Assembly: GCA_951394045.1 (NCBI GenBank)
Contig: OX595990.1
Coordinates: 682,001 to 746,000 of the forward strand
Source of the DNA: Nitzschia sp. DOCU1
Lineage: Eukaryota > Bacillariophyta > Bacillariophyceae > Bacillariales > Bacillariaceae
Length of the DNA stretch: 64,000 nucleotides
Direction: 5' to 3'
Below are positions 38,886-50,100 of the stretch, one piece after another. A program made the position numbers and the translations under genes. Below the pieces are notes generated by a model. The model was not told the DNA's origin and made no database searches. It was given only the letters and a program-made list of their open reading frames with translations. Position 1 is the stretch's first letter; every line of letters begins with the position of its first letter.

Positions 38886-39758
38886 ATGAGTGGAGCAGGA
38901 AGGTCGTTGGCATCGAAGCTGGGCACTCTGCGAATCTCAGGACCAGACTCCAACGGTATAGTCGCAGCCTGCACTCAGTTGTTGGGGAATCACGGCTGCA
39001 ACATTGTCAAGAGCGAGCAGTGGACAGATCGAAGAGATGCCCTTTTCTTCCAACGAATAGCTTTTCTTTATGATGATACTGCTGACAAATCGAAATGCCA
39101 AGCCGAACTTGTGCAGGTGTCGAACGCATTTCGTTTGGAAACGCAGTTGAATTGGCGCGATCGACGAAAGAAACTCGGCATTATGGTTTCGAAATACGAC
39201 CATTGTCTCTGGGAGATTCTTCTGAGGCATTCGGCAAACGAGTTGGATGCGGATGTTGAAGTCGTTGTTAGTAATCATGAAACGCTCCGCCCAGTGGCCG
39301 AGACGTTCAATATTCCTTACCACGTGATACCGATCAGTCCAGAGCAAAAGTTGCAACAAGAATCAAAACAATTGGAACTGTTGGAGAATGTGGATCTTGT
39401 GGTATTGGCGCGGTACATGCAAGTGCTTTCGAAGAACTTTCTAGATCGGTTTCCTCATCAAATCATTAACATCCATCACTCCTTTCTACCGGCGTTTATG
39501 GGCGGAAGTCCTCACAGGCAGGCCTATGACCGTGGAGTGAAATTGATCGGGGCGACAGCACACTACACGACGCTAGACTTGGATGATGGGCCCATTATAG
39601 AACAAGATGTCATGCACGTATCTCATCGAGATGAAGTGCCGGATTTGATTCGCAAGGGAAGAATATTGGAACGCAATGTTTTGATGAGGGCAATCGAGGC
39701 GCACCTAGACGACCGCGTCTTTGTCTACAAGAATCGGTGCGTGGTATTCAATGATTGA
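38886..39758 (+). CDS. purU: Formyltetrahydrofolate deformylase (PurU)
   Basis: An intronless frame of 290 residues from the ATG at 38886; the frame extends 14 codons upstream only with a GTG. Residues ~13-90 are an N-terminal ACT-like regulatory domain (LRISGPDSNGIVAACTQLLGN). Residues ~100-290 are the formyltransferase-type catalytic domain. Its conserved motifs are VSNHETLRP, VLARYMQVLS, NIHHSFLPAF, GATAHYTT and the Asp in DDGPIIEQD. Together these identify PurU, which hydrolyses 10-formyl-tetrahydrofolate to formate and tetrahydrofolate. In plants the enzyme is mitochondrial and supports photorespiratory glycine metabolism. The basic, Ser-rich start MSGAGRSLASKLG could serve as a short mitochondrial presequence, but this is weak. 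Confidence 0.92.
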   Translation: MSGAGRSLASKLGTLRISGPDSNGIVAACTQLLGNHGCNIVKSEQWTDRRDALFFQRIAFLYDDTADKSKCQAELVQVSNAFRLETQLNWRDRRKKLGIMVSKYDHCLWEILLRHSANELDADVEVVVSNHETLRPVAETFNIPYHVIPISPEQKLQQESKQLELLENVDLVVLARYMQVLSKNFLDRFPHQIINIHHSFLPAFMGGSPHRQAYDRGVKLIGATAHYTTLDLDDGPIIEQDVMHVSHRDEVPDLIRKGRILERNVLMRAIEAHLDDRVFVYKNRCVVFND

Positions 39759-40143
39759 AGAGCCTTTAAGATGTAGATTGTCCAAAGCCCCTCAATGATG
39801 GAAACCAGTTGAGGCAACGTTGACAAACGATAAGTTGGCCGCTACGTTTCGTCTTTCACGGATGCGATGGGGTGGACACGAAGGCCAAGGCCTCTTCTAT
39901 GTGAAGTCGACGGACCGACAGAGGTTGTCTTCTAGTGCGACGCGATCGCACTAAAAATCCGTCGGTGGGTTCTGCCGGCTGATCCGAATGCCAGGTAAAC
40001 CATTAGAGTTAACAGTAGCCAAAATTACACAAAAACTGATAACATTTGCAAATTTTAAAAATCAACAAGCAGACTTAATTCAGTTATATTGTCAACTACC
40101 GTCCACTTTTTGAAATTCTTCCAACGTCGTCCCTGCTAAGAAT
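39759..40143. other. Convergent intergenic region with a hairpin, 385 bp
   Basis: 3' flanks of PurU (plus) and the small membrane-protein gene (minus). Contains the stem-loop at 39933-39953. Confidence 0.5.
39933..39953. repeat. Stem-loop downstream of PurU
   Basis: Arms tagtgcga and tcgcacta (8 bp, perfect) surround the 5-nt loop cgcga. Outer ccgac / gtcgg pairs add a second short stem. About 175 bp after the PurU stop, possibly within its 3' UTR. Confidence 0.7.
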
Positions 40144-40560
40144 TTACGGATCCGGATCGGCGGCGCGAGCTTGCTTGCTCGAGATACCAGTAATGGGGTT
40201 CATGTTGTGGTATCGCATGTAGGCTCGTTGGGCAGCTTGGTGCTCGGGGTTCAAAGTAACGGGCAAGTTCTTGGTACGCGCTGCAAGTATCAAGAGGAAA
40301 GCACGAAATGTAAGTCATCGGATGATAATGAAGACCCCAAAAGCCTGAAATTGGCTCTGTCGACCAAAGTACTTACTTAGTGGCAAATAGCACACAGCCA
40401 TAACAGAAAGCACCGCCGGAACGATGACAGTTACTGGTCTCATCTTGGCAAGTCGCTTGATGAAGAGAGGCTCCATGGAGCTCTCCACACCATAAGCACC
40501 ACGATTAAGGTGGGATCGCGGACCACCACCTGGGGGAGGTTCATAAAAGACTCGGACCAT
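40144..40560 (-). CDS. Small single-span membrane protein, possibly mitochondrial
   Basis: Two exons, complement(40377-40560) and complement(40144-40280), with a 96-nt GT-AG intron encode about 106 residues. The N-terminus is Pro/Gly-rich (MVRVFYEPPPGGGPRS). One membrane span, VTVIVPAVLSVMAVCYLPL, is preceded by the basic KRLAKMRP. The C-terminus LNPEHQAAQRAYMRYHNMNP is hydrophilic, with a tail ending in KQARAADPDP. Such short, one-span proteins with a conserved-looking tail are common among accessory subunits of the mitochondrial inner-membrane complexes, but I cannot assign this one. The frame of exon 2 was chosen because it alone joins in phase with exon 1. ATG at 40560. Confidence 0.68.
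40281..40376 (-). other. Intron of the small membrane-protein gene
   Basis: Minus-strand donor gtaagtac, acceptor acttgcag; phase 1, 96 nt. Splicing gives LPL-TRTKNLPVTLN. Confidence 0.75.
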
Positions 40561-40947
40561 GTTGATGTTCTGCCAACAGACGAAACAAGATTATGAAGTT
40601 GTGTGTGTTGGCTGTTCGCATCTTGGCGTTGGCCCTCTCGCTCTCGCTGTTGTTGCGTTGGGAGAAGACGCACCAACACCCATAGCGAGCGAACGCGCGC
40701 GGTCCCTTCGCCCCCCATCGCCGATCTTCGGGTCGTGTTGGTTGGTCAAATTGGTCGACTGCTTGCAGCTTGCGTGGGTGTGACGTCAGCATGACGTGAT
40801 GAACACCTTCCGATGCGATGAGGCAACAACAAATGCTTTACTAAACAAAACCACGATGGATGGATTTCTTTGTCGACCACCAGCAAGTGGTTGCCTCATT
40901 CTTTGAATATCTACAGCTACATCGATAGGAATCCAAGACACTCTCTG
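40561..40947. other. Divergent promoter region, 387 bp
   Basis: Between the small membrane-protein gene (minus) and the YgfZ-like gene (plus). Holds the CRE palindrome at 40780. Confidence 0.5.
40780..40796 (+). promoter_or_regulatory. CRE palindrome plus half-site (TGACGTCA, TGACGT)
   Basis: The full palindrome TGACGTCA (40780-40787) is followed by TGACGT at 40791. These match bZIP cAMP-response elements. TGACGT and ACGTCA are also the CO2/cAMP-responsive elements described in Phaeodactylum carbonic-anhydrase promoters. They lie about 155-170 bp upstream of the ATG at 40948. Motif match only. Confidence 0.4.
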
Positions 40948-42681
40948 ATGACGGGGTTGCAGTACCGTGGTCTTTGTGTGTCTCTCCTGGGACTTTTGTT
41001 CCTTGGCAGCGCGAAAGCCTTTTTGGTGCAGCCATTAAAGATCTCGCGACACGTTTGCTATTCCTCCTTTGAATACGAATATCTGCCACCCAATCCCGAC
41101 GCAAGTCCCGATGAGACTCCAAGCAAACTTTTGTCGGTCTATCCAGAAGGAACACCCGCTGGACTACGGGGAGAAGCCGTCCGAAGTGCCCTCAAGAGTG
41201 GACGATGTATCGGGTGGGAACTTGGTACCGATGAGTATCTTTCTAGCGGTGGCGTATTCCAAGTCCAAGGAAAGGGAATGCGAGACTTTTTGAATAACAA
41301 ATTCACACAAGATTTTTCTAAAAAAGTGGCAGATTCTACCTATCAAGAAGCCTGCTTGTTGGATGGCAAGGGAAGGGTGGTGGATCGCCTCAAGATCTCG
41401 ATTGTAGACGACGAAACGGCGCTGATTTTGACGTCCCCGGGACATTCTAGTCGCGATCTATTGGAGAGGCTGGACCCATTTGTGTTTCCATTGGATCAAA
41501 TTACACTGTCCAACTGGGAGGACGCCTTCACGTTCTCGTTGGCGTCTATTCAATGGAAGGATATCGAAACGGCAATGCGTAATGTAATTCCGAAAGACAA
41601 GCCCGTGTCATTTCCGAAACGAGCCGATCAGTGTGCCGTATGGAACTGGGATAATGATGGCACCAAGGTCTTGGTGATTCCTTCGGTAGGTCTGCCATCC
41701 CAAGTATGTGTCGGCTTTACCTTTTGCTTCTATGGCCCCAACGCCCAATCGGAAGGTCAATCCGTCTGGCGGTCGTTGATTGGCGACGTCAACCCCGAAG
41801 GCCCCGTCCAGATTGGCGCGCTAGAATACGAGACCCTTCGCATCCAAGCCGGTGTCCCTGCGTTTGGTCAGGAGATTGGTAAGAATGTCAAGACAAGTCC
41901 TCTAGAGTTGCATTGGCAGGAAACCATCAACATGGAGAAAGGCTGCTATCTTGGACAAGAAGGAATTGCATCCATTGCCAAAAATCCTAGAGGACCACCA
42001 AGAACGCTGTATGCTGTCGTGTTTGACGATGATTGGAATACTTATGAAACACAATCACGGGGAGATGGATCTAAAGTGGACAATTTGACCAGGGCGCCTC
42101 GACCAGGTGACGCGCTGTTTGCGCTGGGTAGCAACGAACAGTTGAGTGTTGGAAGTCTGACATCGGTGGCGGAACCCAACGGAACAGGAGAACGATGTAT
42201 AACGGCTCTAGCTTTGGTTCGTCGTGCCGATTCCATAATGAAACAAATGAAGGAGCTGGACCTGGAAATCTATCGAGATACCGATGACTTTGATGATGAC
42301 ACCGAGTCGAGCGGAATCATCGCGCCTCCGCCATTGGATCCTCTGGATGGTCTCGAAGTTATCATTGGTGGATCATTTACAACGGGCAAGCTCAAAATGA
42401 TACCTAGCCGTGGCCTACGAAAAGGTTGTAACGTATTTGATGATCAAGTATCGGTCGAAGACTATTTTGAAGAAGCTCCCGTTGCTAGTAGAGATGTCGC
42501 AAGTGCCAAGACAAGTGGCGAAGCCGACGTGGCACAAAGTCCGGTGGATGCTGCCAAGGCAGCCGAAGAAGCCGAGGCGGCGGCCGCCGAAGCGAAACGA
42601 AAAGCGGAAAAGCTGGAACTGCTGCGAAAGCGTGCGGAAGAAGCCATGGCACGGCGGAAAAAGCAACAGACGAACGAGTAG
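40948..42681 (+). CDS. YgfZ/IBA57-like folate-binding protein, predicted plastid-targeted
   Basis: About 577 residues from the ATG at 40948; an earlier start would require a TTG. This ATG gives a signal peptide, CVSLLGLLFLGSAKA, followed by FLVQPLKISR, a plastid-type bipartite presequence. The body is an aminomethyltransferase-fold protein: FLNNKFTQDF, GKGRVVDRLKI and the family signature EKGCYLGQE near residue 335. That Cys-containing motif is diagnostic of YgfZ/IBA57 proteins, which use folate to help assemble or repair Fe-S clusters in radical-SAM and aconitase-type enzymes. It is longer than bacterial YgfZ (about 330 residues), mainly through a C-terminal extension. The extension is acidic, then an Ala/Glu/Lys coiled coil (EAEAAAAEAKRKAEKLELL). 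Role in plastid Fe-S assembly is inferred. Confidence 0.85.
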   Translation: MTGLQYRGLCVSLLGLLFLGSAKAFLVQPLKISRHVCYSSFEYEYLPPNPDASPDETPSKLLSVYPEGTPAGLRGEAVRSALKSGRCIGWELGTDEYLSSGGVFQVQGKGMRDFLNNKFTQDFSKKVADSTYQEACLLDGKGRVVDRLKISIVDDETALILTSPGHSSRDLLERLDPFVFPLDQITLSNWEDAFTFSLASIQWKDIETAMRNVIPKDKPVSFPKRADQCAVWNWDNDGTKVLVIPSVGLPSQVCVGFTFCFYGPNAQSEGQSVWRSLIGDVNPEGPVQIGALEYETLRIQAGVPAFGQEIGKNVKTSPLELHWQETINMEKGCYLGQEGIASIAKNPRGPPRTLYAVVFDDDWNTYETQSRGDGSKVDNLTRAPRPGDALFALGSNEQLSVGSLTSVAEPNGTGERCITALALVRRADSIMKQMKELDLEIYRDTDDFDDDTESSGIIAPPPLDPLDGLEVIIGGSFTTGKLKMIPSRGLRKGCNVFDDQVSVEDYFEEAPVASRDVASAKTSGEADVAQSPVDAAKAAEEAEAAAAEAKRKAEKLELLRKRAEEAMARRKKQQTNE

Positions 42682-43367
42682 CAAGGGATCGATTGGTTAT
42701 GTTTAACTACTATACTAGTAAGAGTCGGGTGATAGGTTCTATAAGTGTATTTTACTGTTACTTCCACTAGCTAGTAGAGTAAGCCGTGAAGCTCTTCTAG
42801 CTTTTGGGAGGATTCGACTGACTCGTCCACAAGATTTTGGGAAACCCCCTACCCCACGAATCTTCCTATTTGTCGGTTTCTTGTCGCAACCATTATGTGT
42901 TGTGACGTGTTATCTTCCGGCCTTCCTGCGGCAACTTCCACGAGAAAGTCGTCATTTTGGGCCATGCGTAGAAACATTACTGTTACCGCACGTAGATGCC
43001 CCCTCGCGGCGGGCTTGGCCAAACTGCCAAACCGCAACGACTGACTTCTCTCTCTGCCGGCGCTCTCCCTCCGACCACGACGCAAGTAGTAGTCGTACCT
43101 TTTCCCATTTCGGACTGGGAGGCAATCGCAAAAGTGGAAAGTATCTTGCTGCGGCAATCGGTACCTTTCTCGTCCATTGTTATTATTACCAGCAAAGTTT
43201 CTCTCTCACTGCTGTTGCTACTGGCAGTGTTGTTAAATTGGAGAAAAAAGGATCATTCTAACTTGAGAAGTTTCCGTTTCAGAACGGTGGACCTTCAGAG
43301 GATTTTAAGTCTGGTTTCTTATCGCGCACGCCCCCTTTGGATTGGTGATCTCTGCATTTAATTCACC
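42682..43367. other. Intergenic region, 686 bp
   Basis: Between two plus-strand genes. Contains ctagtag motifs near 42710-42775 and a TGACGT at 42903. Overlapping short frames show nothing recognisable. Confidence 0.45.
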
Positions 43368-46300
43368 ATGGGATGCACGTCGTCACAGCCGACAGGCGTG
43401 GAGCCTTTGCATACGGCCGCCAGCAAAGGAGGAGAACCGAATGTTGCGCCTACTAATCGACGACAATCGTTTGGACGTCAAGATTCGGGCCGGAGCAACG
43501 CCAGCTCCAAACTTCGAGGACGAGGGCGGGGTAGTGCTGCTGTAGGTGGGGGTGGTGGAAGTGTGAGTGGCAGTCTTCACGGTAATGGTTATACTGTAAC
43601 GACGTCAACGCAAATGACAACAATGAACGGCGGCGGAGAAGATCATGCCACCGATGTTTCCCCCACCTCGGATCCCCGCTGGATTCAACTCTGGCAAACG
43701 CATCAAGAATTACTCTTGGATCCTGCCGATGTTCATGCCACAATGGAGGCTTGCATGTCCAAAGTCACCAATCGATTAAGTGCAACCGAAGTAACCTTTT
43801 TGCAACGCAAGGTTCGTTCGATTGTCCGTGCTTGCTCCAAAAGCAACGAAAGCAATCCAGCCAATCGTCGCGTCTCGAATATTTTACGAAGTTCGAGTAC
43901 AATTTCACAAGAACAAGAAACCAAGCTAGTGGCGGAAAAATATCACTTACTCAGCAATCATGTGGTACGAAAAGTACTTCCTCGATTACCTACTATTGAG
44001 AGCAGTGCGACTACGACTGGGAGTCAGACGTTTGAGAATGGTGCTTCTGCTGCTATTGCAACGACTGCTAGTAGTGCGATTGCCGACAATGTATTTTTAT
44101 TGGGACTCTTTTTACATGAATCCTTGTGGGATCGAGTGGCAGAAATTGCGGCAACATCAGCCAAGGATGCCGGGGCCGAAATGGATGTCAACAAGTATAA
44201 ATTGCCGCAAGAAACACCGTCACCCTTTTTACCAAGTAAGAATGGTTCGGCAGCAGCAACCGATATACTACCACAACCAGCGGGAATTTCATTACATGCA
44301 TTGACCTTTCTCATGGGGTTGGCTTTGCGTAAGTACTACAATGTATTATGGATGATATTGTTGTGTGCAGTGGTGCTTTGTGCAGGAATGATGCGCGATG
44401 ACAGCGTTGCTTTCATCATTAGTTCTTGACTCACACAATACCCCATTCTCGTTGCACTTTGTACCCACTCTTTAATGTTTCGTTGGATTCTAACAGGTGG
44501 CTCCAGGATGCAAAAGTTGCAATTGTTATTTTATCTGTTATTGCCACCCAGAATTTTGCAAGATTTCTTGGAAGAACATCCAGCAGGTGGACCTCCCTTG
44601 TGGCTATTGGAAGTTGGATCGGAAATCGTGTTGAGTATGGCATCGCTTTCCCATTACTATTATCATGGTGAAACCTTTACTCCGGCAAACATTAAGTCGA
44701 CTAGTCGGACGACATCATCATCATCTTCTCGTCTGGTACTTCATGGCCCCACGTTGATTTCGTTGATCAAGTCTATACTGTTGCCACCGGCACCTCAAGT
44801 GCCCGAAGGAGCCAAAACACCCAATGGCGGGGGGCTGTTTGAGGCGCCTAGCAATGGCAGTAACGGCAAAAGTCCCATTGCATCTCCAGCCAAAAAATCC
44901 ACCAAAATGAGACGGAGAGCCAGTAATCAAAGTTCTGAAGAAGAAATGACCGTGGCATCACCACAAACGGAAGTCATGGAGAGACTGGGGGATCCTTCGT
45001 CACCCTTTCATTTGGACGATTATGTAGTGGATGATTTGGGATTGCGAGATACGCTACTTCAAGCTGCCGCCGAATTGGAATCCAAAGAGACTGTCAACAT
45101 GCAAGAGTTTTATGATTTTTGTCAACAAACCTTGAAGGATGATGCTTTGGACGCTCTTATGCATCGATTATTTGGACACTCGATATTGCCTAGTCCGAGT
45201 CTGGAAATGGAACTTGTTGCGAGTCGATGGCGAGAATGGCAAGAAACAGAATGTGTTTTGTACAACAAGGCTGCCGAAGAACCCGAAGGAACCTTTGAAA
45301 TGTTAACCCAGTCGGTGCGCAAGATTCTATTGATGCAAAAAGATGACACCATTGAAGCCTCATCGGAACGAGCTACCACATGGAAACCTTTTGGAGGTTT
45401 CGGAGGATTTGATGGGCGGGGAGCTATGGGTTATGGTGTCATGTATTGTATTGACAAGAAATGGTGGAATGCCTGGGAATCGTACGTTGGCTGGAGTTGG
45501 GCAGGGGAAAATTCGGTGATTGGTATTACGGACAACAAGCCCGAACGAAAACGACGAAGACCAGGAGGCGTGTCGTCCGAACCACTACTGGATCGATTAG
45601 ACGATGACATTGTGGCGGGAACTTATGGATCGTACGAGTTGATGAAGGACGGTCTGCACAAAGATATTGACTACGTTTTGGTCCCGGCCAGCGTTTGGGA
45701 TATTTTGTATGAACTCTATGGTGGAGGGCCTCCTCTACCGCGCATGGTCTTGCCCCCTGCCACTTCCAACAAACTCATGGGAATCTCCAATCCCATTGAT
45801 TCCTGTGGCCCAGTTGATTTTCGAAGTCCTCCTAGTGAGGACCAGCTGGACGCCATGGCTTCGACTGATAAAAGTGACCGCGTACTAAGAATACCGCAGC
45901 AAATGGAAGTCAACACGCATCCTTGGGTATTTCATGTTCATCTGTGCGATCCTCAGCAGCCATATCGACGTGGAGACGCTGGCCCATTGTCAATTCGTGT
46001 AATGGGGTCGCCCGATCAGCCCCTATGGAGACTCTATGCTGAAGTCGTGGTGCGACTGCCTTTTCATTTGTACCGTGCCTATGGTAGTGACGGAAGAGGC
46101 CGAGCTAGGATATGGAAACGAACAGACCCCAGTGGCCCCAAAGATGCCATGGCCCGATTTGGGCCCTGGATGCTCCTGTGCAAGAATCGATTTGCAACTT
46201 TGCCCAAACGCGGGGATGATGATGAGCTTGAGCAACGGTTCGAAGAACTGAAGGAAGATTGGAAGGCCTTTGCCGATAATGCTTCGGTCGAAAGCTCCGG

Positions 46301-49300
46301 CCTCGTCGATGGTGATCAATTGATGATAGAATGCGCAATTGTTAGTCGCAACGGAGAATTTATGTGGCCCCGAGAAGCGGCAGCCAAGGCTGGTCGAGTG
46401 AAGCGCCTAGCGGACAAAGATATGAAGTTTCGTCAGATACTAAGGGGTGTCGACGACAATGGTTCTCTTCTGGCAATGCCGCCAAATCTAGTTGGGATGA
46501 AAGTAGATGCCATGGATACTTCTGGCAAGTGGTTTCAGGTCGAGATCACCATGGTCCAGGTCGTCACAGCTGATACGGACGAAGATGAAGACTCCATGGA
46601 AATGGAGAATGACGACCCTCGAAAAGATAGCGGCGAATCAAAGCAAGTATTGGTAGACTTTTCAGAGCACGGTGGCCATACCGAGTGGATCGACGTCGAG
46701 TCCGATCGGCTGGCATCCCCTGGGCGCTTCACGATAGACAGCGTGGATGATACACCCGAGGCGCCACAAAAGCCAGCCACTGCGGCAGCCGGTGCCGGTG
46801 CCGCAGACAAGTCCAAACCGCAGGCGCAAATCAAAAAGGTGCCAGATCCCTCTGAAGCGAACGGCAAGCTTTGCACCATCCCTGGCTATGGTGCATGTGG
46901 CCTTGCCAACCTTGGCAACACCTGCTACGCTAACTCAGCGATCCAGTGTGTCAGTTATTTGCCGATGCTACGGGCCTACCTTCTAAGCTTGCAGTACAAG
47001 GCTACCGGCGATCTAAACAAAGATAATCCCCTCGGAACGGAAGGGAAGTTATTGGAGGAATTCGCAGACCTACTGCGGCAAATGTGGAGTGGAAAGATGG
47101 GGGAGAAATCTCCCACCAAGTTCCGCGCAGCGCTGGGCAAGGCCAATGAGCTTTTCCAGGGTGCCGACCAGCAAGACTCTCAAGAGTTTTTGAGTTTTAT
47201 TCTGGATGTTCTACATGAGGATAGTAACCGCGTCCGACGGAAGCCGCCAGTGGAAGGCCTCGAGGACGATTGGAAGAAGAAAACCAGTCTACATAGAGTC
47301 GGCGAGGAAGAATGGCGAAGGTACGTTACAGAGAGTGCTGTTTTTTTGTACTTCAAGAAGGAAATATCTCACCTCGGCGAGTTTTCGCTTGCCAGATTTT
47401 TGCGACGGAACCGTTCGATCATGGCCGACGTCGGGATGGGGCAGGTCCTGAACACGGTGACGTGTCCAGTTTGCAATTTTTCCAGCCGAAACTTTGATCC
47501 GTTCAACCTTTTGTCGGTTCCTTTCCCTACGGTCGCCGATGTTATATTCAAATGCTATGTTGTGCGACGAGCAAGCGCCTACAACGCTCCTTGGATTTTG
47601 AACAGGCCGGGCAAGGGCACGAAAGCACGAGTACGATTTGTGAGGCGAGACCTTGTCCCAAACCCAAAGCCTCCTTCCCCGCAGTTTGTCGTCGAAGAGT
47701 ATATCATCGCCATGTCTAGACTCGCTGACAGCGGGGACCTGAAGCTCCAGATACAGAACCTAGCTGGGATTCCGGCTTCTGCGTTGAGCGTGTGTCGTGG
47801 GGAAGTCATCTCCATGAAAGACAAAAAAGACGACTCTGTTGTGAGAACACATTTTCAGGCCACCCTTCTTACCGACAAGGAGGGCCCGTGTAGCCAGTTA
47901 GCCACACGACAGCGAGCGAACAGTGAGGACCTTGGGGCACCGCCCGCGGCGCCTTCCATAATAGTGGCATTTGAGTCAACCATCCGATCTCGGCCGCAAG
48001 ATGACAAAAAGGACGAGGATTCATCCGATAGCAACGCCGAAGACGAGGAAGAGGAGCACATCGAGAAACCGTGGGAACCGACGAAGAAGGAGCTAAAAGA
48101 ACTCGAAAAGCAGGTTGCGCTGTATGGCAACTTTGAAGAATGCCGACTTTACGACACGGATACACTGCTGGTTGCCAAAGCTCTTTCTCGAAGCCTTTGG
48201 CCTCGAACTGAGGACGAATTGAAGCTTGGATTGCGAGTTGATGCCATTGACCATAAAGAGCATTGGTTCCCTGGAAGCGTGGTCGAGATCATTGAGAATG
48301 GTCCGAGTGCCAATGGTGGTGAATCGAAGGAGAACGAGGCACACAGGATTAAGGTCCGTGTCCACTTTGATAATTTCTCCTCGAAGTGGGACGAAATGTA
48401 CACGATTGAGCAATTCAGAGAAGGCCGCGTGCGCCCCTTGTATTCACACGCCGCGCCCCGTGTCAAGCCGACAGAGTTTATAGTCCATCATCGCTTCACG
48501 GACCGCAATACTCGAGTTTCGAACTTGTTTGGCCAATCATTTTATGTCCAATGTCACAACGAGTGGACCACAGCTCGTGCAGGCGCCCAGATCTTGGCTC
48601 AAGCTTCACGGTTCTTGAAGATACCACCCGAGTATGCTGGAGGAGCTGCCACTGATGAAGCTGGCCAGGAGCGAGAAACTAAAATTCAACGCCTCTACGA
48701 CCGTACTCAGGCAGTGATTTCTGATCTGATTGATCTACTCGTGGATTGTGACAGAGACTATGTCCACTATGCCCTTGGTGTTGCAGAAGATCCGTATGCA
48801 CCTGCAGGCAAGAAGGCCGAGCGGTTCCGCAATCCTGGTTTTGATGCATCGACGTTATCCCAGAACCTCATAAAGAAAGTCGGCGCCCTTTTGCACCGAC
48901 TTCCTTTCGAGGTCCGCGTGTGTACCATCGACTCGACCCTTGGCGGTACCAATGAAGAACTCGCCTACCCGTTCTCTTTGATGCGAACGATCGGCAACTA
49001 CATGAATGCCCGACATGCCATTGTTCTTCAGTGGCGCGAACCCCCGTCGGACAAGAAAGCGCCGAACGGTCGTCACTCGAACTATCTTGGGGCGCCTGTC
49101 ATGTATGTCCAACCGAAAGTAGCAGTTGACGCGGGCAGCGCCTCCATTCTGAACAAGGCCAACCAGACGGAAAAGCGGTCCTCCACTTCTCGTGGAAGCG
49201 GCGGCCTTCCACTTGGTGTATGTCTAACCGAATACTGCAAGCTACAACAACTCCCCACATGGAGATGCCCCAAGTGCAAAGACTTCCGAGATGGGAAGCA

Positions 49301-49898
49301 AAATATGGCGCTTTGGCGGCTTCCTGATCTTCTCACTATTCACATGAAGCGATTCAATTGTTCCGCGCGCTGGCGAGAAAAGATCACTACCAAAGTGAAC
49401 TTTCCACTCACGGGCTTGGATCTGAAAGAGTGGTGCCACAATGAATCGCCAGTCATCCAAGAGGATACCACTGGCGAGTCGTATATTTACGACCTGGTCG
49501 GTGTCTTGAATCACTACGGTGGCATGACGGGTGGTCACTACGTGGCCACATGCAAAGCCACCGCTTGCAGCCGAGACGGCAGTGAGGAAGTAGCCTACGA
49601 TTTCAACGGTGCCGGATCCTTCAAACCTTTCTTTGCCGATAGCGAGGGAGACCCCGATACACAATCTGGTTGGAAGTTTGGACGACAAAAGAGCGAAGCC
49701 AGTCAAAAGAAGATGACTGCTACCTCCACGGCCAGAGCCGCAGCTGAATCTGCTGAACCACTATGGCTGCAGTTTGATGACGATCTGGTCGAGCCGATCC
49801 CGCCTCGATTTGTCGTTTCGGAGACGGCATACGTCCTGTTTTACCGACGCCGTCGAATTACACCCGCCAACATTGCCAAATACAGTACACTGGAATAG
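43368..49898 (+). CDS. Very large USP-family deubiquitinase with DUSP and Tudor-like domains (USP32/USP15-like)
   Basis: Two exons (43368-44328 and 44497-49898) encode about 2120 residues. The start MGCTSSQ is an N-myristoylation plus palmitoylation signal. Residues ~100-620 are helical and poorly conserved, with an EF-hand/TLDc-scaffold-like stretch (LHALTFLMGLALRGSRMQKLQLLF). Residues ~630-760 form a DUSP domain (YCIDKKWWNAWESYVGW ... DIDYVLVPASVWDILY). At ~985-1060 is a Tudor/agenet-like segment (GMKVDAMDTSGKWFQVEI), and a second lies at ~1558-1640 (GLRVDAIDHKEHWFPGSVVEI). The catalytic USP domain has a Cys box (GLANLGNTCYANSAIQC, nucleophile C1130), QQDSQEFLSF, two CxxC zinc pairs, and a His box (GGMTGGHYVATC, H2001), ending AYVLFYRRR. 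It removes ubiquitin from proteins, probably at a membrane. The catalytic core carries a large insertion between its boxes. Confidence 0.93.
44329..44496 (+). other. Intron of the USP gene
   Basis: A GT-AG intron of 168 nt (gtaagtact...taacag), phase 1. It joins LAL-R-GSRMQKL in frame. Confidence 0.85.
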
Positions 49899-50100
49899 AA
49901 GAATATTAGCTATTTCTGACCCATTAATGCTAGGCTTGCCGTAGTTATTACCCGAATCTATGTTATCCGTCTTTGCAACTAGCCTACCGGTAGAATCCCC
50001 GCCCCCCTACAGTGTACATCTACTCGAGCGCTTCAACTACTGCAAACTACTCTAGAATATGCATGGACTTTCAATGTTTTATTGGATTACAACGCTTTGC

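Noticed and set aside
6221..43000. TGACGT hexamers upstream of many genes (6221, 9780, 23068, 34050, 40780, 42903) as a common CO2 regulon
   Set aside because: A hexamer on both strands is expected about eight times in this much noncoding DNA; only the full palindrome at 40780 and the one near the carboxylase gene are kept as leads.
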